Shown in pieces: positions 34,660 to 42,775 of a DNA stretch of 64,000 nt. The position numbers were made by a program, and so were the translations under genes. Each line of letters starts with the position of its first letter. The stretch's first letter is position 1. The stretch lies in the NCBI GenBank assembly GCA_947625195.1, contig CANQNK010000011.1:1-64000 (forward strand), read 5' to 3'. The DNA is from an uncultured Clostridia bacterium (GTDB taxonomy: Bacteria; Bacillota; Clostridia; Oscillospirales; Ruminococcaceae). Below the pieces are notes generated by a model that saw only the letters and a program-made list of their open reading frames with translations, made no database searches and had not been told where the DNA came from.

Positions 34660-35435
34660 ACTCCCTCCGTAAGGCTCATAACGGTCGCTTTAATATTTTC
34701 GGAGCGCATAAGCGTTTCACCAATCAAAACCGAGTCAGCACCCATACGCCGCAAGGCTCTCATATCCTCGTTTGACTTTATTCCGCTCTCAGAGACTATT
34801 ACCTTATCCTTCGGTATATTTTCAATAAGTCTGCCGGTAGTATCAAGAGATACCTTAAAGGTTTTAAGATTGCGGTTGTTTATTCCGATTATCTCAGGGT
34901 CAAGCGCAAGTGCGCGGTTGAGCTCCTCTTCATCATGAACCTCAACAAGTGCCTTCATATTAAGGCTGTGCACAATGTGCAAAAATTCGCTCAATGTTCT
35001 GTCGTCAAGTGCCGCTGCAATCAAAAGAACGGCTGACGCTCCCAATACTCTTGCGTGAAATATCTGATAAGCATCTATTACAAAGTCCTTTCGCAAAACA
35101 GGGATTTTTACCTGTCTGCTGATTTTATCAAGGTACTCATTTGAGCCTTTGAAATAATGCTCCTCGGTAAGGCAGGATATTGCCGCTGCTCCGGCACGCT
35201 CATACTCCATAGCGGCTTTAAGCGGCTCAAAGTGTTCGGAAATTATCCCCTTAGAAGGAGAGGCTTTTTTGACCTCGCATATAAGGTTGAGCCTTTCGCC
35301 TTTAAGAGCCTTTGCAAAATCGTATATGGGCTTGACGCAATTTTCTGCAAGCTCTTTCATCTTACTTAAAGATACATCTGCCTTTTCACGCTCAAGCTGT
35401 TCACGCCTAAAGCAGATTATTTCGTCAAGTATCAT
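34656..35435 (-). CDS. trpC: Indole-3-glycerol phosphate synthase
   Basis: A 259-aa TIM barrel that closes the indole ring. Markers: LICEVKKASPSKG, CLTEEHYFKGS, PVLRKDFVID, GINNRNLKTF and VSESGI. It has the usual N-terminal helical extension. Its ATG touches the trpGD stop (TAATG type, shared base at 35435). Acts downstream of TrpF. Confidence 0.97.
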   Translation of the reverse strand: MILDEIICFRREQLEREKADVSLSKMKELAENCVKPIYDFAKALKGERLNLICEVKKASPSKGIISEHFEPLKAAMEYERAGAAAISCLTEEHYFKGSNEYLDKISRQVKIPVLRKDFVIDAYQIFHARVLGASAVLLIAAALDDRTLSEFLHIVHSLNMKALVEVHDEEELNRALALDPEIIGINNRNLKTFKVSLDTTGRLIENIPKDKVIVSESGIKSNEDMRALRRMGADSVLIGETLMRSENIKATVMSLTEGV

Positions 35436-37078
35436 TATACCTCACCTTTGTTTGTGAATTCAATAAGCTCGTTCAGTTTGCATAAAGCTTTTCCCGAGTC
35501 TATAAGCTCTCCTGCAAGCTTTATTCCGTCGGTTATTGACTTAGCTTTTCCGCAGATATAAAGTGCACATCCGGCGTTAAGCAAAACGATATCTCTTTTT
35601 GCTCCGTGCTCCTCGCCCTTTAATATACTTAGCGTTATCTCTGCGTTGTCCTTAGGCTCTCCGCCTATTATCTCAGACTTATCTGCTCTCTTCAGTCCGA
35701 ACTGCTCAGGACTTATCTCGTACTTTATAATCTCTCCGTTGTTTATCTCTATAACGCTTGTAGAATCGGAAATTGATATCTCATCCATACGGTCGTTTCC
35801 GTAAACCACCATACCTCTTTTAACTCCCAATTTGATAAGCACCCTTGCAACCGTTTCCATAATGTCCTTTGAGTAAACTCCCATTACTATATACTCGGGT
35901 GATGCGGGGTTTATAAGGGGACCTAAGATGTTAAACACCGTCCTTACCGCTATCTGTTTTCTTACTGCACCCACATAGCGCATTGCAGTGTGGTAATTCT
36001 GTGCAAATAAAAACGTCATTCCTACGTTTTCAATAGTTTTTTGGGCAATTTCAGGTGTGCTTTGAATTTTAACTCCCAGCGCCTCAAGGCAGTCCGCCGC
36101 ACCGCTCTTTGAGGAGGCTCCTCTGTTTCCGTGCTTTGCTACCGTCATTCCCGAAGCAGCTATAACAAAGGACGAGGTTGTCGATATGTTAAAGCTGTTT
36201 GAACGGTCTCCTCCCGTGCCGACGATTTCAAGAGAGTTTTCATATCCCGTTACGGTCGCAGCCTTTTGTCTTAATACTTTTACAAATGCCGTTATCTCGT
36301 CAGCAGTTTCTCCCTTGATAGCCAGAGCCGTCAGAAACGCCGCAGACTGCGCATCTGTAGCTCTGTCGCTCATTATCACGTTCATTGCATCAAAGGCCTC
36401 AACCTCTGTGAGGTTTTCACCGTCGTACACCTTTTGAATGTACTTTTTAAGCTCCGTTCTCTCCTCGTTTGTAAGCTTATTCTCGGTCTCGTTTTCGGTC
36501 TTGACGCCGACTACCTCGTTTAAAAAGTTTTCTACCATTTTCATACCTCCGTCAGTAAGAATTGATTCGGGGTGAAACTGTACCCCGTATGTGTCAAAGT
36601 ATTTATGCTTTATCGCCATAATTTCCCCGTCGGGGCCCTCTCCTATTATCGAAAGAGTATTCGGCAAAGTTTCTTTGTCAACGATAAGCGAATGATATCT
36701 TGCAACGGTTATTTCGCTTTTCATTCCCTTAAATATAGGCATATCGGTGTTTACCTTTATTCGAGAAGCCTTTCCGTGAAGCTGCTTATCCGCAACCACT
36801 ATCTTTGCTCCGAACGCCTCTGCTATCGCCTGATGCCCAAGGCACACACCGAGAATCGGAACGCTTTTTGCAAAATGCTTAATAACCTCAATTGAAATCC
36901 CTGCGTCCTTCGGAAACGCCGGACCGGGTGAAATTACGATTGCATCCGGCTCAAGCGCCTCGATATCGCTTATCGTTACCTCATCGTTTCTGAAAACCTT
37001 TATGTCGCTGTGAAGCTGTCCTATATACTGGCAAAGATTGTAGGTAAAGCTGTCATAGTTATCTATCATTACTATCAT
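35435..37078 (-). CDS. trpGD: Fused anthranilate synthase glutaminase / anthranilate phosphoribosyltransferase (TrpGD)
   Basis: A 547-aa bifunctional protein. Residues about 1-195 are a class I glutamine amidotransferase (DNYDSFTYNLCQYIG; nucleophile in GVCLGHQAIAEAFG; VQFHPES). Residues about 205-547 are TrpD (MSDRATDAQSAAFLTALAIK, then VGTGGDRSNSFNISTTSSF and KHGNRGASSKSGAADCLEAL). The first half passes ammonia to TrpE, the second adds ribose to anthranilate. The fusion is well known in enterics but less usual in Clostridia. It lies 23 bases after trpE. Confidence 0.96.
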   Translation of the reverse strand: MIVMIDNYDSFTYNLCQYIGQLHSDIKVFRNDEVTISDIEALEPDAIVISPGPAFPKDAGISIEVIKHFAKSVPILGVCLGHQAIAEAFGAKIVVADKQLHGKASRIKVNTDMPIFKGMKSEITVARYHSLIVDKETLPNTLSIIGEGPDGEIMAIKHKYFDTYGVQFHPESILTDGGMKMVENFLNEVVGVKTENETENKLTNEERTELKKYIQKVYDGENLTEVEAFDAMNVIMSDRATDAQSAAFLTALAIKGETADEITAFVKVLRQKAATVTGYENSLEIVGTGGDRSNSFNISTTSSFVIAASGMTVAKHGNRGASSKSGAADCLEALGVKIQSTPEIAQKTIENVGMTFLFAQNYHTAMRYVGAVRKQIAVRTVFNILGPLINPASPEYIVMGVYSKDIMETVARVLIKLGVKRGMVVYGNDRMDEISISDSTSVIEINNGEIIKYEISPEQFGLKRADKSEIIGGEPKDNAEITLSILKGEEHGAKRDIVLLNAGCALYICGKAKSITDGIKLAGELIDSGKALCKLNELIEFTNKGEV

Positions 37079-37101
37079 TTTATTTCCGTCCTCTCTGAAA
37101 T

Positions 37102-38571
37102 TTAAAGCTTTGCGGCGTCTTTTATTGCATTTATTACGGCAAGCGCCTTGTTGCAGGATTCCATATACTCGTTTTCAGGAACCGAATCAAGCACTACGCC
37201 GCCTCCTGCCTGAACATATGCTTTACCGTTTCTGAAAAGCACCGTCCGTATTGCAATACAGGTATCCAAGCTTCCGTCAAACGCAAGATACCCCACCGTT
37301 CCGCCGTAAAGCCCACGCTTTGTAGTCTCAAGCTCGTCGATTATCTCCATTGCTCTTACTTTAGGCGCCCCCGAAAGAGTTCCCGCCGGCAGAACCGCTG
37401 CAAGCGCGTCCATAGGCTTTTTGTCCTCCGACATTTCTCCCGTGCAGTCAGAAACAAGATGCATTACCTTTGAATATCTCTCAATGTGCATAAAATCATG
37501 AACGCTTACAGAACCGAATTTTGAAACCTTTCCTATATCGTTTCTGCCAAGATCGACAAGCATTGTATGCTCCGCCCGTTCCTTAGGGTCTGCAAGCAGC
37601 ATCTGCTCGTTTTTAAGGTCCTCCTCGTCCGTGAGACCTCTTTTGATGGTTCCCGCAATCGGCTTTGTCGTAACCGTTTTTCCCGAAACCGAAACAAGCA
37701 TTTCGGGGGACGCCCCCGCAAACGCGTAATCCCCATGGTTAAAGTAGAAAAGATACGGGCTGGGATTGGTCGCTCTGAGCATTCTGTATACATCAAAGCT
37801 GTCTGGCGGGTTATCCACTTCAAAACGCTGAGATGGCACTACCTGAAAGATATCGCCCATTTTGATGTAGTCCTTTGCCTTTTCGACATTTTGCATAAAT
37901 CTTTCCTTTGTGATATTGGACTTGACGGTTATCTCTCTTTCCTTATGCTCACTGCGCTTTGCGGGAGTATAGGTTTTAAGAGCCATTATTATCTCGTCTT
38001 TTCTATTATCCAGATTTTTGTACGCTTTTTCAAAATCATCACCTGCGTGTATGTTTAGTATTATTACAGCCTTGTTGCTTAAATGGTCGTAAGCCACCAC
38101 CTCATCGTACAAAAACAGATTTGCGTCCGGCATATTAAGATCGTCCGGCGGAGGATTTACAAGAGTTTTCTCAACATACCTAACCATATCATAGGCAAAG
38201 TATCCCATCAGCCCTCCCGTAAGCTTTGGGCGGTTTAAAAACCGCGGAGATTTATAGCATTCCAAGATCTTTGACAAAAAGCCCACAGGGTCTGTGCAGT
38301 CGCTTACCTTTTCGCCGTCCGGCGTTATGACCCTTGCCTTACGGTCTTTTATGACGATTTCCATCTTTGGATTTATACCCACAAAAGAATACCGTCCCCA
38401 CTGGTTTTTGTTATCTACACTTTCTAAGAAAAAGCAATTTTCGTATTTTTCCCTTAGCGCCCGAAACATCTCAATAGGCGTGAAAGAATCAATCAGAATT
38501 TCATAGAAAAACGGAACCGTCTTATAGCTTTTAAAAAGCTTTTCAGCGTCGTTTTTTTCTGGATAGAACAT
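37102..38571 (-). CDS. trpE: Anthranilate synthase component I
   Basis: A 489-aa chorismate-using enzyme (with TrpG) that makes anthranilate. The C-terminal chorismate-binding domain has IKMGDIFQVVPSQRFE, NPSPYLFYFNHGDYAFAGAS, PIAGTIKRG, DLGRNDIGKV and PAGTLSGAPKVRAMEIIDEL. An N-terminal feedback-site region (LLES-like FFLESVDNKNQWGRYSFVG) binds Trp. The frame is open to 38622, but those extra 17 codons overlap the leader terminator. ATG 38571 has GGAGG 10 bases upstream and is preferred. It is the first gene of the operon, controlled by the T-box. Confidence 0.97.
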   Translation of the reverse strand: MFYPEKNDAEKLFKSYKTVPFFYEILIDSFTPIEMFRALREKYENCFFLESVDNKNQWGRYSFVGINPKMEIVIKDRKARVITPDGEKVSDCTDPVGFLSKILECYKSPRFLNRPKLTGGLMGYFAYDMVRYVEKTLVNPPPDDLNMPDANLFLYDEVVAYDHLSNKAVIILNIHAGDDFEKAYKNLDNRKDEIIMALKTYTPAKRSEHKEREITVKSNITKERFMQNVEKAKDYIKMGDIFQVVPSQRFEVDNPPDSFDVYRMLRATNPSPYLFYFNHGDYAFAGASPEMLVSVSGKTVTTKPIAGTIKRGLTDEEDLKNEQMLLADPKERAEHTMLVDLGRNDIGKVSKFGSVSVHDFMHIERYSKVMHLVSDCTGEMSEDKKPMDALAAVLPAGTLSGAPKVRAMEIIDELETTKRGLYGGTVGYLAFDGSLDTCIAIRTVLFRNGKAYVQAGGGVVLDSVPENEYMESCNKALAVINAIKDAAKL

Positions 38572-38602
38572 AAAACATTTACCTCCGTACAAAATTTTGC
38601 AA

Positions 38603-38905
38603 TAAAAAAGCCTACCATCCAAAAACCAAAACGGTTTTGGGACGATAGACGAATAATCCTCGTGGTGCCACCCAATTTCCCGATAAAAAATATCGGCTCA
38701 GCAAAGTACGCAACAGCCCTGCGCTGTATCAATACCTCTTTCCTTTAACGCAGAAAACACACGGCTAAAGATACTCTCAGAAATGATTTCACCAAGCTCC
38801 TCACAAATCCATTCGCGCAAATTCGTATATATCGGACTCACACCGCCGCCGACTCTCTGAGACACCGTAATAAGCGCTACTTACCTTTGCTCACAGGATT
38901 TTCTT
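38603..38905 (-). promoter_or_regulatory. T-box leader of the trp operon, tRNA-Trp specific
   Basis: On the minus strand the leader has the AGAGAG/GTGAGTCC stem I features. A specifier-loop TGG (38811-38809) in GCGAATGGATTTG and the 14-base T-box core GGGTGGCACCACG (38673-38661) follow. A terminator hairpin (arms 38648-38633 and 38627-38612) followed by a T-run ends just before trpE. UGG is the Trp codon, so uncharged tRNA-Trp should stabilise the antiterminator and turn on the operon. The order of parts is complete. Confidence 0.95.
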
Positions 38906-38919
38906 TATTGACTAAAAAC

Positions 38920-38948
38920 ATTATATGACGAAATTTTCAATTTGTCAA
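38920..38948 (-). promoter_or_regulatory. Promoter of the trp operon
   Basis: On the minus strand TTGACA (38948-38943), a 17-base spacer and TATAAT (38925-38920), both perfect consensus, precede the T-box leader by about 15 bases. Confidence 0.9.
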
Positions 38949-38985
38949 TAGTTTTTTTAAAAGTGTAAATCAAGACATAAGATGC

Positions 38986-39022
38986 AAAAAGCTGCTGAAC
39001 CGTTACCCGGCACAACAGCTTC
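38986..39022 (-). terminator. Terminator of the small acidic membrane protein gene
   Basis: On the minus strand AGCTGTTG (39020-39013) pairs with CAGCAGCT (38998-38991) around a GC-containing loop, followed by TTTTTGC. It insulates the trp promoter from the upstream gene. Confidence 0.7.
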
Positions 39023-39034
39023 TAAACAAACCAG

Positions 39035-39322
39035 TTATTCAGATTCTTTTCCCTTGACCTGTTCTTCTACCGTAGAGGTATCCTTATCCTTTTCAGTCTC
39101 ATCATCAGTTTCCCCCTCGGCATCCCCATCTGTCTCGTCCTCACAGCACTCCTCACAATCGTCGTAGCAATCGGAACAGCAACAGTCGTCAAAGCACTCA
39201 TTGAATTCTTCCTCGTAATCGTACTTTTCCTTTTCACTCTTTTTCTTCATAAAGACAGCAATAGCGGCGGCAGCCGAACCAATTACTGCAATCAGACCGA
39301 TAAGCTTAAATAATTTATCCAT
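39035..39322 (-). CDS. Small membrane-anchored acidic Cys-rich protein
   Basis: A 95-aa protein of unknown function. One N-terminal membrane segment (about residues 5-24, LIGLIAVIGSAAAAIAVFM) is followed by a basic turn and a very acidic tail with nine or more Cys packed in a short stretch (ECFDDCCCSDCYDDCEECCE). Such a cluster could bind metal or be repeatedly disulphide-linked. The ATG at 39322 is chosen over an upstream GTG because AAGGAG would touch the GTG. Promoter boxes TTGCAA (39393-39388) and TATAAT (39370-39365) with 17-base spacing lie upstream. Probably monocistronic. Confidence 0.65.
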   Translation of the reverse strand: MDKLFKLIGLIAVIGSAAAAIAVFMKKKSEKEKYDYEEEFNECFDDCCCSDCYDDCEECCEDETDGDAEGETDDETEKDKDTSTVEEQVKGKESE

Positions 39323-39400
39323 TTTTCGCACTCCTTTTCAGCCAATTGGCATATAATTTATTTAATTATAGCACATAAGTACAGGTTTTGCAAGATTTTT

Positions 39401-40129
39401 TTAAATATTTCCGGTAATGTTCATTATTATGGAAATTGCGCATATAGGAGCGGTTTCGCACCGTAATATCCGCTTGCCGAGGGTTACCAATATCGCTCCT
39501 CTTTTAGAAGCCTCCTCGGCTTCGTTCTCGTCAAACCCGCCTTCGCTGCCTACAAACAGGCTTATATTTTTTGCGATTTTAAGCGTTTCAATATCGCAAA
39601 ACCGCCTGCCTCCTCCCTCATAGCAGAACAAATTAAGATCAAATCCTTCAATCAGCTCATAATATTCTTTTATATCTATTATCTCGCCTACTTCGGGAAT
39701 TATTCCTCTGCCCGACTGCTTTGCAGCCTCCTCAGCTATTTTCTGAAGGCGCTGCCGTTTTTTCTCAAACACCTTTTTATCAGGTCTTGATACGCACCGC
39801 CTGGTTAGCACGGGAACCACCATTACCGCTCCTAGCTCCGATGCCTTTTGCACGACAAAATCAAGCTTGTCCGATTTCGGCACCGCCTGAAACAGCACAA
39901 GAGAAATACCGGGCTCAGACTGCGTTTTGTTTTTTGATAATATATCGGCTACCACTGCTGTGTCTGAAATGCTTGATATCTTGCAGCAGTAATCGGTGTT
40001 GTTGCAACAAAGGGTTATTTCATCGCCTATTTTCATTCTGAGGCTTCTGCCTATGTGCCCTGCGTCATTTCCGACAATCAAAATTTGATCATCAGATATG
40101 TTCTCCTCTTTCACGAAAAATCTAGGCAA
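39401..40129 (-). CDS. rsmE: 16S rRNA m3U1498 methyltransferase RsmE
   Basis: A 242-aa SPOUT-class methyltransferase. Markers: PRFFV near the start, LVLFQAVPKSDKLDFVVQKASELG split over two motifs, VPVLTRRCVSRPD and the knotted SAM site LFVGSEGGFDENE and LGKRILRCETA. A longer frame starts at ATG 40156, but TTG 40129 has AAAGGAG about 7 bases ahead and gives the standard M-P-R-F-F-V opening, so it is preferred. The C-terminus overlaps no gene. Confidence 0.93.
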   Translation of the reverse strand: MPRFFVKEENISDDQILIVGNDAGHIGRSLRMKIGDEITLCCNNTDYCCKISSISDTAVVADILSKNKTQSEPGISLVLFQAVPKSDKLDFVVQKASELGAVMVVPVLTRRCVSRPDKKVFEKKRQRLQKIAEEAAKQSGRGIIPEVGEIIDIKEYYELIEGFDLNLFCYEGGGRRFCDIETLKIAKNISLFVGSEGGFDENEAEEASKRGAILVTLGKRILRCETAPICAISIIMNITGNI

Positions 40130-40238
40130 AGGCGCCACTCCTTTCTTTTCAGTCACTGTTCAAATTGCTGACACAAAGTCATCACAAAATAGCAATATGC
40201 TGTTAGTTAGAGGGTACGAGTTATCCTCCTTAAAAACG

Positions 40239-40378
40239 GTATAAAGGTCCCTTACCCCGGCCTTTATATATGCTTGATTTTCATATCAAGCTTCTCCCCT
40301 ATATTTTTTTGTGCTTTGGATATTCCAAACATGGCGGCCGCTTTTATCTTTTATGACAGAAGCGGCTGTTCTTTTTTA
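40239..40378 (+). ncRNA. Structured intergenic region ending in a plus-strand terminator
   Basis: Four consecutive hairpins lie between two minus-strand genes: TATAAAGG/CCTTTATA (40240-40268, C-rich loop), GCTTGAT/ATCAAGC (40272-40291), TTTGGA/TCCAAA (40315-40329) and GCCGCTT/AAGCGGC (40337-40366). The last is followed by TGTTCTTTTTT. A terminator facing the plus strand implies a plus-strand transcript although both neighbours are on the minus strand. CU-rich tracts (TATCCTCCTTA near 40222, CTCCCCTAT near 40294) complement Shine-Dalgarno sequences. No good promoter was seen, so the call is tentative; a minus-strand leader is the alternative. Confidence 0.4.
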
Positions 40379-40384
40379 CACTTT

Positions 40385-41242
40385 TTAATAAAACTCCATA
40401 TTTCTTTTAAAACCTTCTCCGAAGATCTCATTAGCAGAGGTTACTATCATAAACGAATTTTCATCTGCTGAAAGCACTGTTTCCTCTAGTCTCGGCAAAA
40501 GCTGCTTGGTAGTAGCGCATAAGACTATGGACTTCCCTTTTTTTGAGTAAGCGCCCTTTGCATCAATTATGCTTGCGCCCACCTCAAGAGTATCAAATAT
40601 CTTTTTAACGACAACGTTCTGCTTATCAGTGATGATAAGCGAAAGCCTTGCCTCATCACTTCCGTAAAGCACTATGTCCATTACTATGCTTGTTACGACC
40701 AAAGATACCAGAGCGTAAAGCGCAACGTCAAAATCCCCGTACACAAATCCCGATAGAAGTGATATTACACCGTCTATCATAAACAGAATGGTTCCGGAGC
40801 GTATGTGTTTATACTTAAGCCTTAAAAGCCTTATAACTATGTCGGTTCCGCCGGTAGTAGCACCTGTTTTAAAAATCAGCGCAAGTCCCACCGCCAAAAA
40901 CGCTCCGCCCGCAAGAGATGCAAGAATTCTATCACTTGTTATAGGCTTTATAAAGGCCGCTATATCTGTTAAAACGGAAGTCAGCAGAATACACGCACCC
41001 GTTCCCATCGCAAATTTTCTTCCAAGCTTAATAAATCCCAGTATCATAAGCGGAATGTTTATTATCACAATAACAGCACCCACGCTGATTCCTGTAAGGT
41101 GATTTGTCATTATTGCAATACCGGATGCGCCTCCCGGGGCAAGGTTATTAGGATTTAAAAACAAGCTTATTGCAATGGCATAGCATACAGAGCCAACCAC
41201 GGTAAATAAAATGTTTTTTATAAGCTTTCGCTTTTTGAGCAT
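40385..41242 (-). CDS. YitT-family membrane protein (DUF161/DUF2179)
   Basis: A 285-aa protein with about five to six membrane segments (LIKNILFTVVGSVCYAIAIS at the start, then AVIVIINIPLMILGFIKLG), G-A-T-T-G-G-T-D in the DUF161 part, and a soluble C-terminal DUF2179 domain (SLIITDKQNVVVKKIFDTL, IVLCATTKQLLPRLEETV). Function is unknown; transport or sensing has been proposed. A frame is open to 41320, but ATG 41242 has GAGGAG about 9 bases ahead and removes an overlap with the next gene upstream, so it is chosen. Confidence 0.88.
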   Translation of the reverse strand: MLKKRKLIKNILFTVVGSVCYAIAISLFLNPNNLAPGGASGIAIMTNHLTGISVGAVIVIINIPLMILGFIKLGRKFAMGTGACILLTSVLTDIAAFIKPITSDRILASLAGGAFLAVGLALIFKTGATTGGTDIVIRLLRLKYKHIRSGTILFMIDGVISLLSGFVYGDFDVALYALVSLVVTSIVMDIVLYGSDEARLSLIITDKQNVVVKKIFDTLEVGASIIDAKGAYSKKGKSIVLCATTKQLLPRLEETVLSADENSFMIVTSANEIFGEGFKRNMEFY

Positions 41243-41246
41243 ATAT

Positions 41247-41684
41247 TTAAAACTCCTCTTCCAAAATCTTCGCCGCAAGATAAACAAGCTCCGGGCATGG
41301 TCTCTTTTTATAGTATTCATCTGTGCGAATGCTCGGAATATATCCCGTATCCTCTCCGCTTTTAAGGCCCAGAAGTTCTCTGCAAATTATAGAGCCGGTA
41401 TTTTTTTTGAAAACTTCCGCAAACCTCTGTACTCTTTTATAATGCTCCGCTTTTTTCTCAGAATTCCTGCGAGTGTAGCCGTATTTTGCACCAAGCACCA
41501 TAAGCGCTCCGCTTACCGTTCCGCAAACCTCTCTCATTCTGCCCATTCCTCCTCCGAACGACGATGAAAGCATCTGCGCAGTATCAATATCCATATTAAG
41601 CTCGTCTGCAAATGCACAAAACACAGCCTGAGAACAGCTGAATCCGCTCATAAAAAGCTCCTTCGCCCTATCGGCCCTGCTCAA
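41247..41684 (-). CDS. C_GCAxxG_C_C family redox-type protein
   Basis: A 145-aa protein with the family pattern F-S-C-S-Q-A-V near the start, FGGGMGRMREVCGTVSGALM in the middle and a further Cys near the C-terminus (IICRELLG). The family is named for its Cys pattern and is thought to be redox-active or metal-binding in anaerobes, but its biochemical role is not settled. TTG 41684 fits AAGGAG at 8 bases better than GTG 41693. It is cotranscribed with the YitT gene just downstream. Confidence 0.85.
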   Translation of the reverse strand: MSRADRAKELFMSGFSCSQAVFCAFADELNMDIDTAQMLSSSFGGGMGRMREVCGTVSGALMVLGAKYGYTRRNSEKKAEHYKRVQRFAEVFKKNTGSIICRELLGLKSGEDTGYIPSIRTDEYYKKRPCPELVYLAAKILEEEF

Positions 41685-41740
41685 AAAAATCACTCCTTAA
41701 ATGTGTTTAACGGCAAAATCATACCTATACATTTACAGTA

Positions 41741-41807
41741 ATTTTACCATATTTCATCATTAAGTTCAATAGTTGCAATTGACTTATTTTTCATTTGATA
41801 GTATAAT
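41741..41807. promoter_or_regulatory. Divergent promoters for the C_GCAxxG/YitT and PP2C units
   Basis: Minus strand: TTGAAC (41769-41764) and TAAAAT (41746-41741), 17-base spacer. Plus strand: TTGACT (41779-41784) and TATAAT (41802-41807), 17-base spacer. The two -35 boxes are only 9 bases apart, so RNA polymerase may compete between them. The rest of the gap 41808-41999 is AT-rich and shows no gene, only a long 5' leader for the phosphatase. Confidence 0.75.
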
Positions 41808-41999
41808 TGTTGTATAATGTTTACAGTATATGTCAAATATGTTTTTGACTCATTTTCAGGCTTAAACGTTACAATAGAAAAGGTTAAACTTATGTTAGAC
41901 TTTCATAACATAACTGCAACCCTTTTGATTAACAGTCAATTTTTACTGTAAATTTACATACACTGATATAAATCAACAAACTTAGACAAAGGATAAATA

Positions 42000-42752
42000 A
42001 TGAAATACTTTATAACAGGAACCACCGTGTCCGGCAATCACAGAAGTCACAACGAAGACTGTATTCTCCTCGGTGAAAAAGTACTGCTTAACGGAAGCAG
42101 AGAATCTTACATTTTTCCGCCGTTTATATGTGCGGTGTGCGACGGTGTGGGCGGTGAAAACGCAGGAGAAATTGCCTCTAAAACCACTGCCGAGCTTTTA
42201 TCTGCAAGCGAATACAAAACCGTTTCGGATCTTAAAAGCCGTATATTTGAAATACACGACAGACTGGTATCACTGGGTGAACAAAAGCCTGACCTATTTA
42301 ATATGCAGACAACTCTTTGTCTGGTGGCGTTTGACAGATACGATATTCCATACTGCGTAAACGTAGGTGACAGCAGAGCATATATTTTTAAAGACAAAGC
42401 TTTAAGCCGAATCACTGTCGATCAGTCCTTGGCTCAGTATTTAACTGAGACCGGAAAAGCGGAGAAGTTCGGGATTGATTTAAAGTCTTACAGAAATGTG
42501 ATAATTTCGTCAGTCGGAAATCCCAAGCAGTACCCTATGGTAGACCTTTTTTCGCTTGGCGGAAAGCTTGATGATAATGATATGATAATAATATGCTCAG
42601 ACGGAATTTCAGATTACATATCCGATGACGATTTTTCGGATATAATATCAAGGGACGGCAAGGCTCTTGAAAAGCAGAATATGCTTATAGATAAAGCGCT
42701 TGCAAACGGATCGAAGGATAACCTGTCCGCAGTGATAATACAGCTTGCATAA
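42000..42752 (+). CDS. PP2C-family serine/threonine phosphatase
   Basis: A 250-aa metal-dependent phosphatase with PP2C motifs: SHNEDCILLG, CAVCDGVGGENAGEIAS, VNVGDSRAYIF and IICSDGISDYISDDDF with the metal Asp residues. No membrane segment, so it acts in the cytoplasm. PrpC-type phosphatases reverse PknB-type kinases, but no kinase is adjacent here. A following gene starts 24 bases later on the same strand. Confidence 0.92.
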   Translation: MKYFITGTTVSGNHRSHNEDCILLGEKVLLNGSRESYIFPPFICAVCDGVGGENAGEIASKTTAELLSASEYKTVSDLKSRIFEIHDRLVSLGEQKPDLFNMQTTLCLVAFDRYDIPYCVNVGDSRAYIFKDKALSRITVDQSLAQYLTETGKAEKFGIDLKSYRNVIISSVGNPKQYPMVDLFSLGGKLDDNDMIIICSDGISDYISDDDFSDIISRDGKALEKQNMLIDKALANGSKDNLSAVIIQLA

Positions 42753-42775
42753 CATAAAAGGATTGATAATTTTAA

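Noticed and set aside
38572-38622. 17 extra N-terminal residues for trpE
   Set aside because: These codons lie in the leader terminator and T-run; ATG 38571 follows GGAGG.
40270-40295. Six-codon minus-strand ORF with an AGGGGAG site
   Set aside because: Too short to support as a leader peptide, and the same bases form a hairpin arm.
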